Shown in pieces: positions 22,550-34,062 of a DNA stretch of 64,000 nt. Both the position numbers and the translations under genes were made by a program. The DNA comes from Molanna angustata. Its lineage: Eukaryota; Arthropoda; Insecta; Trichoptera; Molannidae. The notes beneath the pieces were generated by a model. It had not been told where the DNA came from and did no database searches. It saw nothing but the letters and a program-made list of their open reading frames with translations. The DNA is taken from NCBI GenBank assembly GCA_963576475.1, contig OY754984.1, positions 16,993,775 through 17,057,774 of the forward strand, written 5' to 3'. Positions within the stretch are counted from its first letter, which is position 1, and each line of letters begins with the position of its first letter.

Positions 22550-23130
22550 TCCAAGAAGATGCAAGCTGGTAATAGATGACATTCCAGTGGAGCAAGTTAT
22601 GACTTTAAGATATCTGTGTGTGGAAATCTTGAGCCATAGTGACCTTTACTCAGAAGTTAGAGAACAGATCAAAAAAGCAGTCGCTAGTTCAGGATGTCTT
22701 AAAATATCATCTGGCATAACAAATATATAAGAACGGATAGTAAGGTCAGAATTTATAAGAAATGTGTTAGACCAATCATGGCATATGCGGTGGAGACAAG
22801 AGCCGACACGACCAGAACCAAAAAAAATCGGAAATGAAGACTTTAAGGGTTATCACAGGGAAGACACTTAGGGACAGAATTCGCAATGACGACATAAGGC
22901 GGACCTGTGAGACCGAGGACATCATACGATGGAGTAGAGCTAGGAGAAGATTTTGGAGGGACCATGTTAACAGGATGGACGCATCTCGAATCCCATCCAT
23001 AGCGGCAAACGAGATCCCACCAAGGCATCGCCTCCCCAGACAACCACCGAAGAGGTGGAGGGATAGCTGGACCTCAGCTTCACAGGAATAGCTTTTTCGA
23101 AAAACAGATTTACGATCTATGTAATATAAG
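22550..23130 (+). mobile_element. RTE-like LINE 3' end (GAA-tailed)
   Basis: The frame 22834-23091 reads MKTLRVITGKTLRDRIRNDD, then RRFWRDHVNRMDASRIPSIA and QPPKRWRDSWTSASQE. Upstream in another frame lie KKCVRPIMAYAVETRA-like remains of the thumb, so about 180 residues are represented, with a frameshift near 22830. It ends with AGAAGTAGAAG. Sister copies: 14.4, 31.1, 36.1 and 49.1 kb. Confidence 0.8.
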
Positions 23131-23138
23131 AAGTAGAA

Positions 23139-23345
23139 GACTTATGTAGCGCCGTTTTTGTGAAAAGCTCTCCTCAAGGGTACTTTGAATATATTGCTAG
23201 CTCATATTTTGGTCGATCCGCTTCAATTCAGGTGGTAGTTTAATACACGAGGCTGGACCAGCTTCAGCAAAAGCTCGATCTCCAACGCATATGGTGTTAA
23301 CTTTATTTATTAAGTTTAGCTTGCCCATCATGGAGTGAGATTCCA
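23139..23345 (-). mobile_element. CR1/L2-like LINE 3' fragment
   Basis: TAGCGCCGTTTTTGTGAAAA, then GGTGGTAGTTTAATACACGAG and GCTGGACC match the 3' end of the LINE at 9.7 kb. Reversed, it encodes a worn GDRAFA..GPASCIKLPPE. It abuts the preceding GAA-tailed LINE. Confidence 0.7.
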
Positions 23346-23549
23346 ATCATGTTGTCAAATCTCAAACTCATCCGTGCGCGCAGTTTTCTAAAAAAGGAAT
23401 GTGAAATTTTCGCTTCACGTATTAATATACCGATAACGCAAAGGGCACGGTATGATTGTGTTTTTGTTAGTGCTTTTTTATATGGTTATTTTATTTTATT
23501 TTGTGTAGCTTCTTTGGCAATAAACATATTCAATGTTGAATATTTATTG

Positions 23550-23612
23550 ATTTCATATATGCACCCAATAACAAGCCACATTCTGGAGACTAATGATGTT
23601 TGTCGTCAACAT
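23550..23612 (-). mobile_element. SINE family 1 body scrap
   Basis: GCACCCAATAACAAGCCACA followed by TTCTGGAGACTAATGAT matches the body of the SINE at 44.1 kb. Neither head nor tail is left. Confidence 0.5.
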
Positions 23613-23819
23613 TTGGCTCAAGAGTCGATATGTAATCTAACTCGGCCACGAAGACTCTTGTTATTGAAGATTTCTTTATAAGCTTACCTTAATTATGTCG
23701 AATAAAGACAGACCCCTGAATTCGCGACTTTCACAAGTAAGCAGATCTGAAAAAAAAGAAAATATCATAATTAAGTGATGATATTACGACGTCTTAATAT
23801 ATTCAACTGTTTAAATAAG

Positions 23820-24420
23820 ACTTAAGTTAATATAGCTGTCTAATAACTTTTAATTTACATTCCTCTATCCTTTCTTTCCTCCACAACCTCAATCACCTTA
23901 CTTTCTTTGTAACTGTGATTTTATATATTTATTTATTTGGATAGAAATAGCAACAATAAAACAATATACAGAACAGAAAAATAAAACATGCGCCAAAACT
24001 ACTATCCACAAATTTAAACAATATGAACAGCAAAAATAAAAATTAAATAGAAGAGAAATACATTAAATAGAATAGAACAATAGAAATAAAATATATATAA
24101 CAAAATATATACAAAACAAAACTAAAAAGGTACAGAACCTATCAAGATAAAAAAAAATAGTGAAAATACGTAATGAAATAATATAGTCGTGTGTAAAGGA
24201 CTGTGGAGATAAAGGGGTAGGAAGGACAAAGAGGGAAATGAGGGTCGTGAAGTAGTCTGCCGCATAAAGCTACCACTCAAACAACCTACATATAATATTT
24301 AATAATATTATGTGTAAGTACCTACAACTACAATATTTATGGCCTCACTTTTTTTTGTTTGATTGGAAGAAATTGCCTTACAGCCATAAACTCGCCATTG
24401 TACACATTGCATTAGAGTGA
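23820..24420 (+). mobile_element. CR1/Zenon-like LINE 3' UTR, expanded
   Basis: It opens with AGCTGTCTAATAACTTTTAA and closes with TTTATGGCCTCAC and GATTGGAAGAAATTGCCTTA, ATAAACTCGCC and TTGTACACATT, the same order as at 14.1-14.4 kb. About 370 bp of A-rich sequence (23930-24300) lies between them and is absent from the other copy. Confidence 0.6.
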
Positions 24421-24424
24421 AACT

Positions 24425-25060
24425 AAAAATGAACATTAATAAGAAAAAAAAATTGTCTTCTATAGGTTCAGAACCCATAAAAATTGATGGTCAAGATATT
24501 GGCAGAGTAGAATCATATGTTTGTCTCGGCCACACCATGAAACTGGGAAGAGATAATTTAGAAGCTTAAATAGAAAGAAGAAGAGGTCTAGGATGGGCTG
24601 CGTTCAGCAAATTATCAAATATTCTGAAATCTAAAATTTATCCCAATCCACTTAAAGAAAAAAGTTTTTGACGCTTACGTATTCCCTGTGCTCACTTACA
24701 GCTTTGAAACATCCGCATTGACTAAGAGAATAATGGATAAGCTAAGGGTGACTCAAAGAGCAATGGAAAGAATAATGTTGAATATCTCGCTAAGGGACTA
24801 CAAAACTAATGAATGGATTAGGTAGAACTCAGGAGTAGCGGAAGTGGCCAAAAGAATATCGTATTTTACAAAAGTTGTGATGGACTGGATGCCAAGAACA
24901 GGAAACAGAAGCGTGGGATGGCCCCAGGCCAGATGGTTCGATGACATAAAAAAGTGGCATGTCCAGAATGGCACAGGATAGAGACCAGTGGAAGTCCAAG
25001 CGGGAGGCTTTTGTCCAATACTAGACTCAAGAAGAGGCTGAGTAGGTAAGTAAGTAAGTA
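24425..25060 (+). mobile_element. RTE-like LINE with AGTA tail
   Basis: Translates, with stops, as IDGQDIGRVESYVCLGHTMK, then GLGWAAFSKLSNILKSKI, LTYSFETSALTKRIMDKLRV, TQRAMERIMLNISLRD and GWPQARWFDDI. This is the thumb and tail of an RTE-type reverse transcriptase. At least three in-frame stops make it a pseudogene. The 3' end is a GTAAGTAAGTAAGTA tract (25045-25060). Confidence 0.85.
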
Positions 25061-25496
25061 TGTACACATTATTATACATGAAATAAAATTAAAAAAAATT
25101 ATGTATTCATCAAAATAATAGAATATCTCACGCGACGAAACAAACTTCAAAAAACTGGTAATTGACTGGCTGAAAAGAAATGCCAGAATACAATCTGCTC
25201 ATGTCCTGTTAAATATCCTTACATAGTTCACTGCTCTGTGCCTTCATAACCTAAGAAACTATACCATAGCTTGGTGCCGTCCATCATTTCCACTACAATT
25301 ATATAGGAGAAAATAACTGAGAGATCACGTTATATTATTCTGATTATTTTTCTTTTGTGTTTATGTTTAATTACATATTTTGCATTCAAAAACATGTAAC
25401 CTTAGGCCAAATTGAAAAAGTACTGCCCCAGAACAGACTTGACTTGTGAGGCAGTAAATTTCCAAATAGGTACAATTATTGTATATAGTATGTTTA

Positions 25497-26205
25497 TCTT
25501 CTTCTTCCGGTGCCATGTCAGGAACCCCCGACGTCGGCTATCACTCTGGCAAATCCCTCTCTGTCCTGTGCTGCTCGGAATATCTGTTCCACGGTCCTGA
25601 AGCCGTTCCAATCCATAATGTTGCGCAGCCAGGACATCTGTCTCCTTCCAGTCCCTCGGCGACCTTCTATCTTGCCCTTCAGTATTAGTTGGAGCAAGTG
25701 ATACTTCTCTCCTCTCATTATGTGACCCAGATATGTGATCTTGTGGACATTTATTGTGGACAAGAGTTTCCTGGTTGTTCTGGCTCGGCTTAAGACTTCT
25801 GAGTTCGTAACCAGATCTGTCCAAGGGATTTTGAGCATTCTGCGATGCAACCACATCTCAAAAGCTTCCAGCCTGTTCATGGTGTTATCCTTCAATGTCC
25901 AAGTCTCACAGCCATATAGCAACACAGACCACACATAACATCTAATCATCCGCTGTCTCAGGTCCATATTTAGCTTTTTGTTGCAGAAGAAAGATCTCAT
26001 TTTATTAAAGGTTGCTCTTGCTCCCTCAATTCTGCACTTGATCTCCATATCCGGGTCAAGGGACTCCGAAAGAATACTGCCAAGGTACTTAAATTTATCC
26101 ACCTTATCTATAACCTTGCCCATTAATTGCAAGGAAGAACCAGGATATTCACATCGACCAAATGTCATCCACTTTGTTTTGGCTACATTTAGTATGTTTA
26201 TAATA
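25497..26205 (-). mobile_element. RTE-like LINE 3' portion
   Basis: 5'-truncated element whose 3' end faces left and finishes in a GAAGAAGATAAAC tract (minus reading). LINE homology starts at about 26205; beyond it lies AT-rich DNA. It is the best-preserved member of the LGHIMRGEKY family that also left scraps at 7.0 and 7.7 kb. Confidence 0.82.
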
Positions 26206-26288
26206 AGTCTTTTTGAAATATAGTTTTTTTTGTTATTGTTATAATATATTATTATATATGTGTAAATAATGGAAATAAATAATTTCAT
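25518..26288 (-). pseudogene. Reverse transcriptase C-terminal region (RTE-like)
   Basis: A 256-aa open frame. Residues from about 31 on are LINE-derived: NVAKTKWMTFG, KFKYLGSILSES, a basic helix with MRSFFCNKKLN, LYGCETWTL (about 122-130), RRMLKIPWTD, YLGHIMRGEKYHLLQLILKG, GRRGTGRRQMSWLRN and the terminal VIADVGGS. The first 30 residues (MKLFISIIYTY...) are translated flanking DNA. The palm and its aspartates are missing. The frame is open but the product is a fragment. Confidence 0.8.
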
Positions 26289-26300
26289 TTCATTTCATTT
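26215..26300 (+). mobile_element. Possible LINE tail with ATTTC repeats
   Basis: AATAATGGAAATAAATAATT followed by three to four ATTTC units (26281-26300) looks like the 3' terminus of another LINE, on the plus strand and back to back with the preceding element. No coding sequence is attached. Confidence 0.35.
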
Positions 26301-27586
26301 CAATAAGGAATGCTAGTATTTTAAATTATTTCTTATGAAATGGATGTTTTATGTTTCTTTCTGGACAAACATTAAATATCACAGAATTAATCAATTAATA
26401 AAACTATATACATATTTACCCTATCCATGTTACCTACTATGAATATCATATAATTTGAATGACTTTAAAAATACGAATATTAAAAAAAAATCTACGAATT
26501 TAAGCAGTGTAGGTGTTTCTTATATCCATATTTTTATAACAAAGCTTTCAATAAATAAAAAGTCACTCATATAAATAAAACAACATCATTCAATAATATT
26601 GAATTACATAGAATTATTGCTTTTTGAAATTTATTTCTAGATTAAAGCGCTACTTTGATATTTTAATAAAAAAAAAACAATATTTGTATTTCTGCTTTGT
26701 TCACACGGAGGTTGATTTCATGTCGTTTTCCCAATACAATTAATTATTTTCATTGTTTGTATACATCAAAAGGATGTTTATCCAACGGCATATTAAAACT
26801 TGATTTGGATAAAAATAATAATAATAATAATAAACAACAAAACGAGCGCGAAATAATTAATTCAAATCTTATTTATATAAACAAGAGAAAATAATACAAT
26901 CGTTTGACGTAATTCGTTCACACCATCGTCGAAAGCCAAAGGGAGACAAAACTCACTGAATCATTTTACAAATTCATTATTATACCATTTACCAGTTTCT
27001 TTTTTCTGTCAATGTTAACTGAGAAAGCAGAATGTTGTTCTACACGTGTTATATTATTCCCCGAGAACAAAGGGACCTTCTTTGAAAAGGCCCCATTGTT
27101 CAGTATGTTTTCTTAAAAAAAACATTTTGTTCGGCTTTTTATATCACTGTGTGTGAGTTTTTTTTTCTTCTTCATCTTTTTGTCTTTTTCTAAGGTTGCC
27201 CTTATTGTTTATCGCCCCGAAGTAGGATAGGAAAAACCCTGACTCGGCGAAATACCTACACGACTTCTTACACGAAATAATAAATTTCTTCGAATCAAGA
27301 AGACGAATCGAAGAAAAAATAGATATTTCGTTCTTTATGTGTGTACAGACAATTTGCTAGTCACAACTGCTTATGCTGTCGAGTCAACGTCCACTTTGGC
27401 AAAAAAGGACGGATTCAGTTTAGCTTGAAATAAACTATGTCCTTTTGCTACATGCTTTATACAATCGTTAGAATACAAAGGATGTCATTAGAGCTACGAC
27501 AAATTAATATATCTGAATAAAGCAGGATCCACACTGAAATGATATTACGTACTATTTTGTTTTAAGTGTAGCTTCAAAGAGGAGAA
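26301..27586. other. No gene recognised
   Basis: AT-rich DNA. A patch at 27190-27260 (CGCCCCGAAGTAGGATAGGA) is less AT-rich but shows no domain. Confidence 0.4.
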
Positions 27587-28409
27587 ATGATGTTTTCAAT
27601 CAGTAAACAGAAAAAAAATACTGAAAAACCGACAATACTAAAAAAAAAAATACTAAAAAAACCGACATTCATTGATAATATTATTCACAATAAATCCCGT
27701 CATCATATGTCACATAAATTATCCACTTTCCACTCACTAATTCACAGGTTATTGCATGTACCACAGAGTCAAAATAAATATTTAGATGAATTAAAAACAA
27801 TAAAAACGTTAGCATATAATAATGGTTACAATGAAAACTTAATAGACAATCTGATATTTAAAAAGAAAAAGAAGTTATTGTTAAAAAATATTGCACCAGG
27901 TCTAACAAATTTAAATGAAAAATCTAATAAATGGGTCAAACTATCCTACGTCGGAAATGTCACAACAAATATTAGTAGAGTCATCAAAAAAACTGGCAAA
28001 AATATTGCATTTTCTAATCCAAATACATTAGGTAAATTGTTAATAAATAATAAAGACAAAGTTGAACAGTTGAATAACAGCGGAATTTATGAACTAAATT
28101 GTAACTCATGTACGGGAACATATGTATATTGGACAAACAGGCCGTGCCTTTAAAACAAGAATTAAAGAACACATGGCATGCATTAGATTAAAGAAAGACA
28201 CCTCAAATTTTGCAGAATATATAAACAAAAACAACCACCAATTTAATAGTGACCATAATATAAATATAATACATCGGGGAATAAAAGGGAGAAAACTTGA
28301 CCGACTAGAAATATTAGAAATAAACAGAGTAAAAAAGGATCCACAAAAATTACTCATCAATAAACAAATTGATCATATATATTCACCATTATTGAAACCG
28401 ATGGGTTAG
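27587..28409 (+). pseudogene. Penelope-like element: post-RT region and GIY-YIG endonuclease
   Basis: Two frames: 27587-28153, then 28122-28409 after a frameshift near 28125. The first holds HKLSTFHSLIHRLL and LDELKTIKTLAYNNGYNENL, the region after the reverse transcriptase in Penelope-like proteins. WVKLSYVGNVTTNISRVIKK and GIYELNCNSC follow. The second continues MYIGQTGRAFKTRIKEH and LEILEINRVKKDP. GIY...YIGQTGR..F..R..EH with CNSC is the GIY-YIG endonuclease of this retroelement class, and the probable catalytic Arg and Glu are present. The RT domain is absent, so the copy is truncated and frameshifted. Confidence 0.9.
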
Positions 28410-28929
28410 ACAGACATATACCTTCCTTTGTTGTTAAATGCATGAAGATTAAAATTAAGCTGTTCATAATTATAACTACCAAATATCTATGAAATACATT
28501 GGTTTTAACCACACTTAAAAGATAACAATAAACCAATAAATACAATATTATTTACATTTCGAATTTTACTGCTGTCGTTTTCTTTTGTTACAGACCTAAT
28601 GGACACAGGGGACTACAACCAGTGACCCAACTACTTTCATTGTATTAAAACGTAGATTTATATAGATTCATTTGCATTATATAACTTCTTTTCAACCGTT
28701 CAAAAACCAACATTTTTATACACCTGTCATGTAAATTTTGTATATAACCACTAGTCTCAGTCTTGTAGAGCATTATTCTGACGATGTGCTTTGCACGAAA
28801 CGCGTCAACTCCAAGAAATACAATAGAACTATAACCAAGTATTTTTATAACATATCAACGTACAATGGAGTTCTATCAAGAATTGTCGATCGACAAACTA
28901 AACTTACAAAAAAAATATGTTATTTTTGA
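28410..28929 (+). mobile_element. Penelope-like 3' UTR and downstream leader
   Basis: Untranslated sequence after the endonuclease, followed by a second leader in direct orientation. It holds the hammerhead-like motif at 28761-28816 and, at 28865, an ATG opening MEFYQELSIDKLN. That matches the starts at 41020 and 50922, so it is the beginning of the Penelope ORF. A new ORF start after a 3' end is the arrangement expected of tandem Penelope pseudo-LTRs. A splice-acceptor-like TTTTCTTTTGTTACAG lies at 28580-28595. Confidence 0.75.
28761..28816 (+). ncRNA. Hammerhead-ribozyme-like motif A
   Basis: Core CTGACGA (28778-28784), one extra T, then stem II GTGC/GCAC closed by TTT (28786-28796), GAAA (28797-28800), and CGCGTC (28801-28806), which places the predicted cleavage after C28806. 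Stem I pairs 28761-28770 (TCTTGTAGAG) with 28809-28816 (CTCCAAGA) around a TA bulge, with AA/TT next to the core. Stem III is the palindrome ACGCGT without a loop, so it would form only between two molecules or two tandem motifs. Activity is inferred. Confidence 0.65.
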
Positions 28930-29685
28930 TGTGTTGTTTCAATTTAACGGTTTTTATATATATTTCATTTGTGTTTGTATATTTATAATATTTTTTACAG
29001 ACGTTACAACTTTGAAATATTAATATTTATATGGAAATACCTGATTTCTTCTTCCTCTCCTTATCCATTTGTTTTCCTATCATTTCTATGAACTGTTTTA
29101 CATTCAATCTTTTTTAATCTTTTTCCTATTTACTTCTCTTTTTTCTTTATTTTTTGCATGTCATTTCATTACCTTATTGGTATATTAAGTACACATTATG
29201 TCGTATTCTGATTTGTTTCAGAATACGAAAACGTCTAAATCAACGGGCGACCGTGGATATTAGGATTTTATCCGCGCGGTGTGACGTAATGAGTCCCGTA
29301 TAAATTCAGTCAACCTTTTGACATTTCTCATAAACTAAAATTGAGACGGATAAATTTAGACGAATCAGAATAGGATAATATATTGTATTGTTTGTATATT
29401 TAACATGAAATCTGATTGATTGGAAGTTGGGATAAATAGCTGTTTGATAATAATAATTCCGCCAGGGTTCAAATCATAATATGTACTAGAAGTTACAAAT
29501 TAATAAATATGAAAATAAAATTTAGGTTAAAATAAAACCAGGGTTTTTATTTCTATGTTATGAATACTCTCATTTAGGTGACATTTTAAACTGAAACTCT
29601 TGAATTTAACTTCTCGTGTTTTTGATAAATAAAATAGTCTCTCAAATATAATCTTGACTTAAGTCAATATCCTTAAGTCAATATA
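28930..29685. other. No gene recognised
   Basis: AT-rich DNA. A slightly GC-richer patch with CAACGGGCGACCGTGG and CCGCGCGGTGTGACG lies at 29238-29290; nothing else was recognised. Confidence 0.4.
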
Positions 29686-29687
29686 GG

Positions 29688-29877
29688 GGACACGGAAGGA
29701 GCCTCCACGTAGATTGAGTTTCGGTTAACTTCGGAAAAGCAATCGGGCGTCCCTGGAAACGGCAGAATGCCGGCCAATCCTTCCACCACCGGAGCACCAA
29801 CCAATATGATGGTGTTCCGGACACGGAAAGTAAGTAATATCCTCATACGACGAAAAAGATATAGACGAAGTCAGTAA
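29688..29877 (+). other. GC-rich island with short ORF and donor-like site
   Basis: A sharply GC-richer stretch in AT-rich surroundings. An ATG at 29767 opens a 36-codon frame starting MPANPSTTGAPTNMMVFR and ending at 29877. GGAAAGTAAGT at about 29825-29835 matches a splice-donor consensus and would end the coding exon in the middle of the frame. It could be a small exon of an unseen gene or the 5' end of a retroelement ORF. No family is recognised. Confidence 0.3.
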
Positions 29878-30359
29878 AGATACAAAAACAGAAGTTTTTT
29901 TAAGTAATTCCTGTTGTCAGAAAAAAAATTTACATAACATCCGTATGACCTCAGCTTTAGAGGAGATATTACATATTGATAAATACAAGTTACTTATTGA
30001 TGGAGGTCAGCTGTCACTTAATGAAAAGGAAACGCTTTTCTCATCCGGAATCTTACTTCACTTGAACGGACCTTATATCTTATAATTCCTAAACACACTT
30101 TATTATTTAAAAGAAGGTACCTACAAGCAATTGAGACAGCATCTTCCGAGTTTTTTTCTTTCTTTAGAAAATTTATAATTTATTTGTAGATTATCAAAAG
30201 ACCAGTAATTAATATGTCTTAGAGGAAATTCTCCGCTTCAAAAACACATGTTCAAATTCACGAACTGAAGCAGAACGATTTGACGTTGTACATTTTTATT
30301 TGACTAATAAAGAAATTATATTTATTCAAAATTTGTTTCAATAATTTGTCATTAAAATA

Positions 30360-31053
30360 ATGTATTTCTCTTTGTATCAATCTATATTAGAATATGCAAT
30401 TATATCATGGGGAGGCGCTTACCATGTAACAATAGACCCTTTGATAAAACTACAAAAATCCGTTTCAAAGATAATCTACAAGGTACCAATCCGCACTCCA
30501 TCCGACGCATTATTTAATGACTTTAATATACTAAACATATCACAATTATATGCAAAGAACGCTTGTACATACATATATAAAAACATAGACAAACTTGACC
30601 CTACGCAAACATCTAGACCAACTAGACAGACCGAACAGGCTAAACTCCTAATAACTAAACTCAAGACAACTTTTGGACAAAGAAATTTCCTGTATTTTGG
30701 AGTCAAATTATACAACGAACTACCTTTAACACTTAGACAAAACAGTAACTTGAAAATATTTAAGCGAGACATTAAAATTTGGATTAAAAAAGGGGCAGAG
30801 ACTATATTAAAAATAAATTAATCACCTGAACTCATAAAATACTCCCATAGTTACTAACCAAAACTGAAAACTAATAAGACATCTATACACTGTCTCAGAA
30901 CAGGTTTTACCTAGTGAGGCAGTTTATGACAATAGTAAAATATCTGGTAACTATTATGGAACCTTAGTTAAATATATTATAATGCATTAAAAAAAAATTT
31001 GTTACTAGATTTAGAAAAATTGTATTTTATATAATAAATAAATAAATAAATAA
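30360..31053 (+). mobile_element. LINE 3' portion with ATAAATAAA tail
   Basis: The open frame 30360-30821 (153 aa) reads LYQSILEYAIISWGGAYHVT, then IKLQKSVSKIIYKVPIRTPS, NACTYIYKN and FGVKLYNELPLTLRQN with a basic end. The tyrosine-rich start plus ILEY..I.WGG is a LINE thumb motif. The 3' UTR of about 230 bp ends in AAATAAATAAATAAATA (31034-31053). The clade was not resolved. The catalytic palm is missing. Confidence 0.78.
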
Positions 31054-31069
31054 AAAATAAAGATGATTC

Positions 31070-31280
31070 AATAAGGGCGGGGTTTCTTTGCACAGAAAAG
31101 ATCATGTTGAGAGTATGAATCCAAAAAGGCTGCCAAAGATTGTAATGCGCGAGATACCAGAGGTACGCCGACCAACGGGAAGACCATCAAAGAGATGGAG
31201 GGAGAGCTGGACATCCTCGTTCCAGGACCTCTAGAAACAGATCATAGATCTACCAAAAGAGGAAGAAGAAAAAAATAAAT
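31070..31280 (+). mobile_element. RTE-like LINE 3' end (GAA-tailed)
   Basis: Encodes RKDHVESMNPKRLPKIVMRE, then VRRPTGRPSKRWRESWTSSF and QDL before the stop, CAGATCATAGATCTACCA and an AGAAGAAAAAAATAAA tail. It sits directly behind the tail of the previous LINE. Confidence 0.78.
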
Positions 31281-32552
31281 TTGTATTGACAGTTACAACA
31301 ACGAGTTTCGCTACTGCCACCACCACCCGCTCTGTATATGGGCACGCCGGTGACACTCTATTGGTAGCACTGGTTTTACTTTACGCTTGCGTCTCCAAAG
31401 GTGGCGCTATTTAATTTTTTTTATGTTGATATTTTTGAAAATGCAATGTAACATTTTCAGACCTTCAGCATACTTCAGTTGTTGTTTGTTGTGACGCGAA
31501 AAATTTGATCCTTTAAAATCTTGAAGTAAACCAAATAATAAATATAACACGTGTGATTTTGTAAAATTCTTGTTGTTTTCGGTGTTAATCTACATACATA
31601 CCATCACGCCATGTGATGGTGATGGTGTTAATCTATTGCCAGCTTTTTGTATTTTTCGATTATCTTCGCAAGATGGCTGATAAGTTTTGCTGTGTTTTGA
31701 ATAAATTGTCAAGTGAAATACGGCGAAGTGAAGTTATATAGTTTTCCGAAAATCAGTAATAAATCTTTCTTTGTGGAAAATAAATTTAAAAAACCTAATA
31801 ATCTACAATGCACATTTTATTTAGAACCATGTATTTTATGAATTATTTGGCATGATTTTTGAAATATTGCAAATAAAATCCTTCATATGTGTTTTTTTTA
31901 ATAAATAATGATTGAAAAATGGTTATTTTTTATTTAAGTTATCCTTGAATCCGTTCCTCAAAGCTGGAAACATTTTAAAATTTAAATTTAAATTTGCCGT
32001 GGACCGGTCGCGTATTCATTGCCCCTATAGCGGAGATGCAAGAAACCTTATGATTATCCGGTTACAGCTTCTATGTATTGAGTGACACATCTGAAATTTA
32101 CTGAAAGTTTACTTCTGTATTATCTGTGTATATGGGGACTGTAAACGGTCCCGTCACAGAACGCTAAGTGAGCGAAATGATAAAAATGTATTGCATGAAA
32201 AGTAGTTCATAGAACTAGGATTGCATACTCTTATTTACGAGTAAGCGGGAAATCAGAAATTAATATGCGGGACTTGTCCAAATACTCATAATCAAAAGAC
32301 AATTAGTTTTCCTTTTTAAAGAGTACCCACTTGTCTTGTGATTTGACACATTTGAGCATTTTTTTAAATTATTTTAATGGGATTTATATCTAATCTCTAG
32401 GTTTACCATAAAGCGGGACAATTGGCGACTCGCAGACATGAATCGAGGGACGCCTTATTTTAGTTGTGGAAACGAGACGTCACGCCTCACGGCCCGATCC
32501 CACTTGGTCGGGTGTTAGACCCGATATCATATCGGGTCCTCTTGTGGCAATA
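31281..32552. other. No gene recognised
   Basis: Mixed DNA with GC-richer patches at 31300-31400 and 32400-32540. The latter holds the palindrome GACCCGATAT-C-ATATCGGGTC (32518-32538). No protein or RNA was recognised. Confidence 0.4.
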
Positions 32553-33082
32553 CTTTAATTCATTTAAATGATTTGACAAATAATTTTGTATAAATTCATT
32601 CTCATTTAAATGATTGCCGAATAATTTTGTATGATTTCAGTTTCATTAAAAAGATTGACAAATAAACTTTGTGTTAGTTCAGTTTCATTTAAATGATTGC
32701 CAAGTGATTTTGTATTAGTTCAGTTTCATTTAAATAATTGCCAAATAAGTATGTATTAGTTCCGTTTCATTAAAATGATTGACAAATAATTTTGTATAAG
32801 TTCAGTTTCATTTAAATGATTGCCAAGTGATTTTGTATTAGTTCAGTTTCATTTAAATGATTGCTATATAATTTTGTATTAGTTTAGTTTCATTTAAATG
32901 ATTGCCAAATAATTTTGTATTAGTTCAGTCTCATTTAAATTATTTCTGAATGGTTTTGTATTAGTTCAGTTTCGTTAAAATGATTGGCAAATAATTTTGT
33001 ATTAGTTCAGTTTCATAAAAATGATTGCCAAATAATTTTGTGTGAGTTCAGTTTCATTTGAATGATTGAAAAATAATTTTGC
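32553..33082. repeat. 41-bp minisatellite, about 13 copies
   Basis: Head-to-tail copies of a unit with TTTCATTTAAATGATTGCC followed by AAATAATTTTGTATTAGTTCAG. Copies differ at several positions and show no block structure. No link to the satellite at 1-3.3 kb. Confidence 0.93.
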
Positions 33083-33825
33083 ACATTTCTCCGAGTCTCA
33101 CATGAAAACCAAGTTTGTAGGTACATACTCAGCTACACTAACGGACTAACGGCTGGTCGTTTTGTTTCCGTTAGAAGTGAAACTACGTGTTACAATTCTC
33201 GTAACGATTTCAGTACAACTTATTATTGTTAACTTGGTTATGTACAATTTACAACGATATGTTCGTTAATCGAATTGGGTACCAGCAAACTAAGCTTATT
33301 TCTTCCTTTTTATGTAACACCACTTTCAATTCTTATGTGCCTGTTTTTTTTTTGCTTCTACTTATGTAATTTCTATAACTTTTTTTTTCTTGAATTGTGT
33401 AACTTTTTTTAATATTGAATTGTGTAACTATTTTTTTTTCTTTTTCTTTTTTACTTTACTTTTGTAGCCGAATTATTTCTAATTTATGTACTTGTGTAAC
33501 TTGCGTGTGTGATTGAGTGAGAGCTCATGTAATTTTGTGTGCATCCATAATTTGACGTCCAGCACTCGTAGTAATAACCAATATTGTTTTCTTTATGTGA
33601 GAATTGTGAGCTGGATGTCTGTCGATGTACCCTTTTAATAAAAATAGAGAAATAAAATAAATAATTAAAATACATCCTGAAAAAAATTGTTATTATACGA
33701 AATAAAATAATGTAGATTATTGTGCACTTTTCAATGTTTTTTCAAAGGTTGACAATCCCAGAATGTTATTAAATTTACGCCATTTGAATTGTATTGGTAT
33801 GTTGAAAATAAAAAAAAACATTTCC
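33083..33825. other. No gene recognised
   Basis: T-rich DNA (33290-33470) and an A-rich end at 33640-33720; no supported feature. Confidence 0.4.
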
Positions 33826-34014
33826 TAGATTTTTTTTTTAAAAGAAAATGAATATGTCCTTGTTAAACAAGTACATATACATCTTCCTACGTTCCCTAAA
33901 ATAAGCAAATAAATGCTTGTGCTTAGGTGAACGAAATCGGTCGAGGCAGGATTCGAACTCGCGACAACTGGATTACTAGCCCAGCGCGCTAACCGCTCTG
34001 CCACCGACCCATTC
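33826..34014 (-). mobile_element. tRNA-derived SINE, family 2, copy 2
   Basis: The minus strand begins GGGTCGGTGGCAGAGCGGTT and has the B-box GAGTTCGAATCC, closer to consensus than the copy at 4.1 kb. It shares the body ACAAGCATTTATTTGCTTA and the T/A-rich end. It is directly followed by repeat R. Confidence 0.82.
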
Positions 34015-34062
34015 ATAGATCATCAGAGCACGAGTGTTTTGAGAGAAGAAATTGTATTTATT

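Noticed and set aside
25412..25938. Plus-strand ORFs at 25.4-25.9 kb
   Set aside because: Antisense to the RTE-like reverse transcriptase frame.
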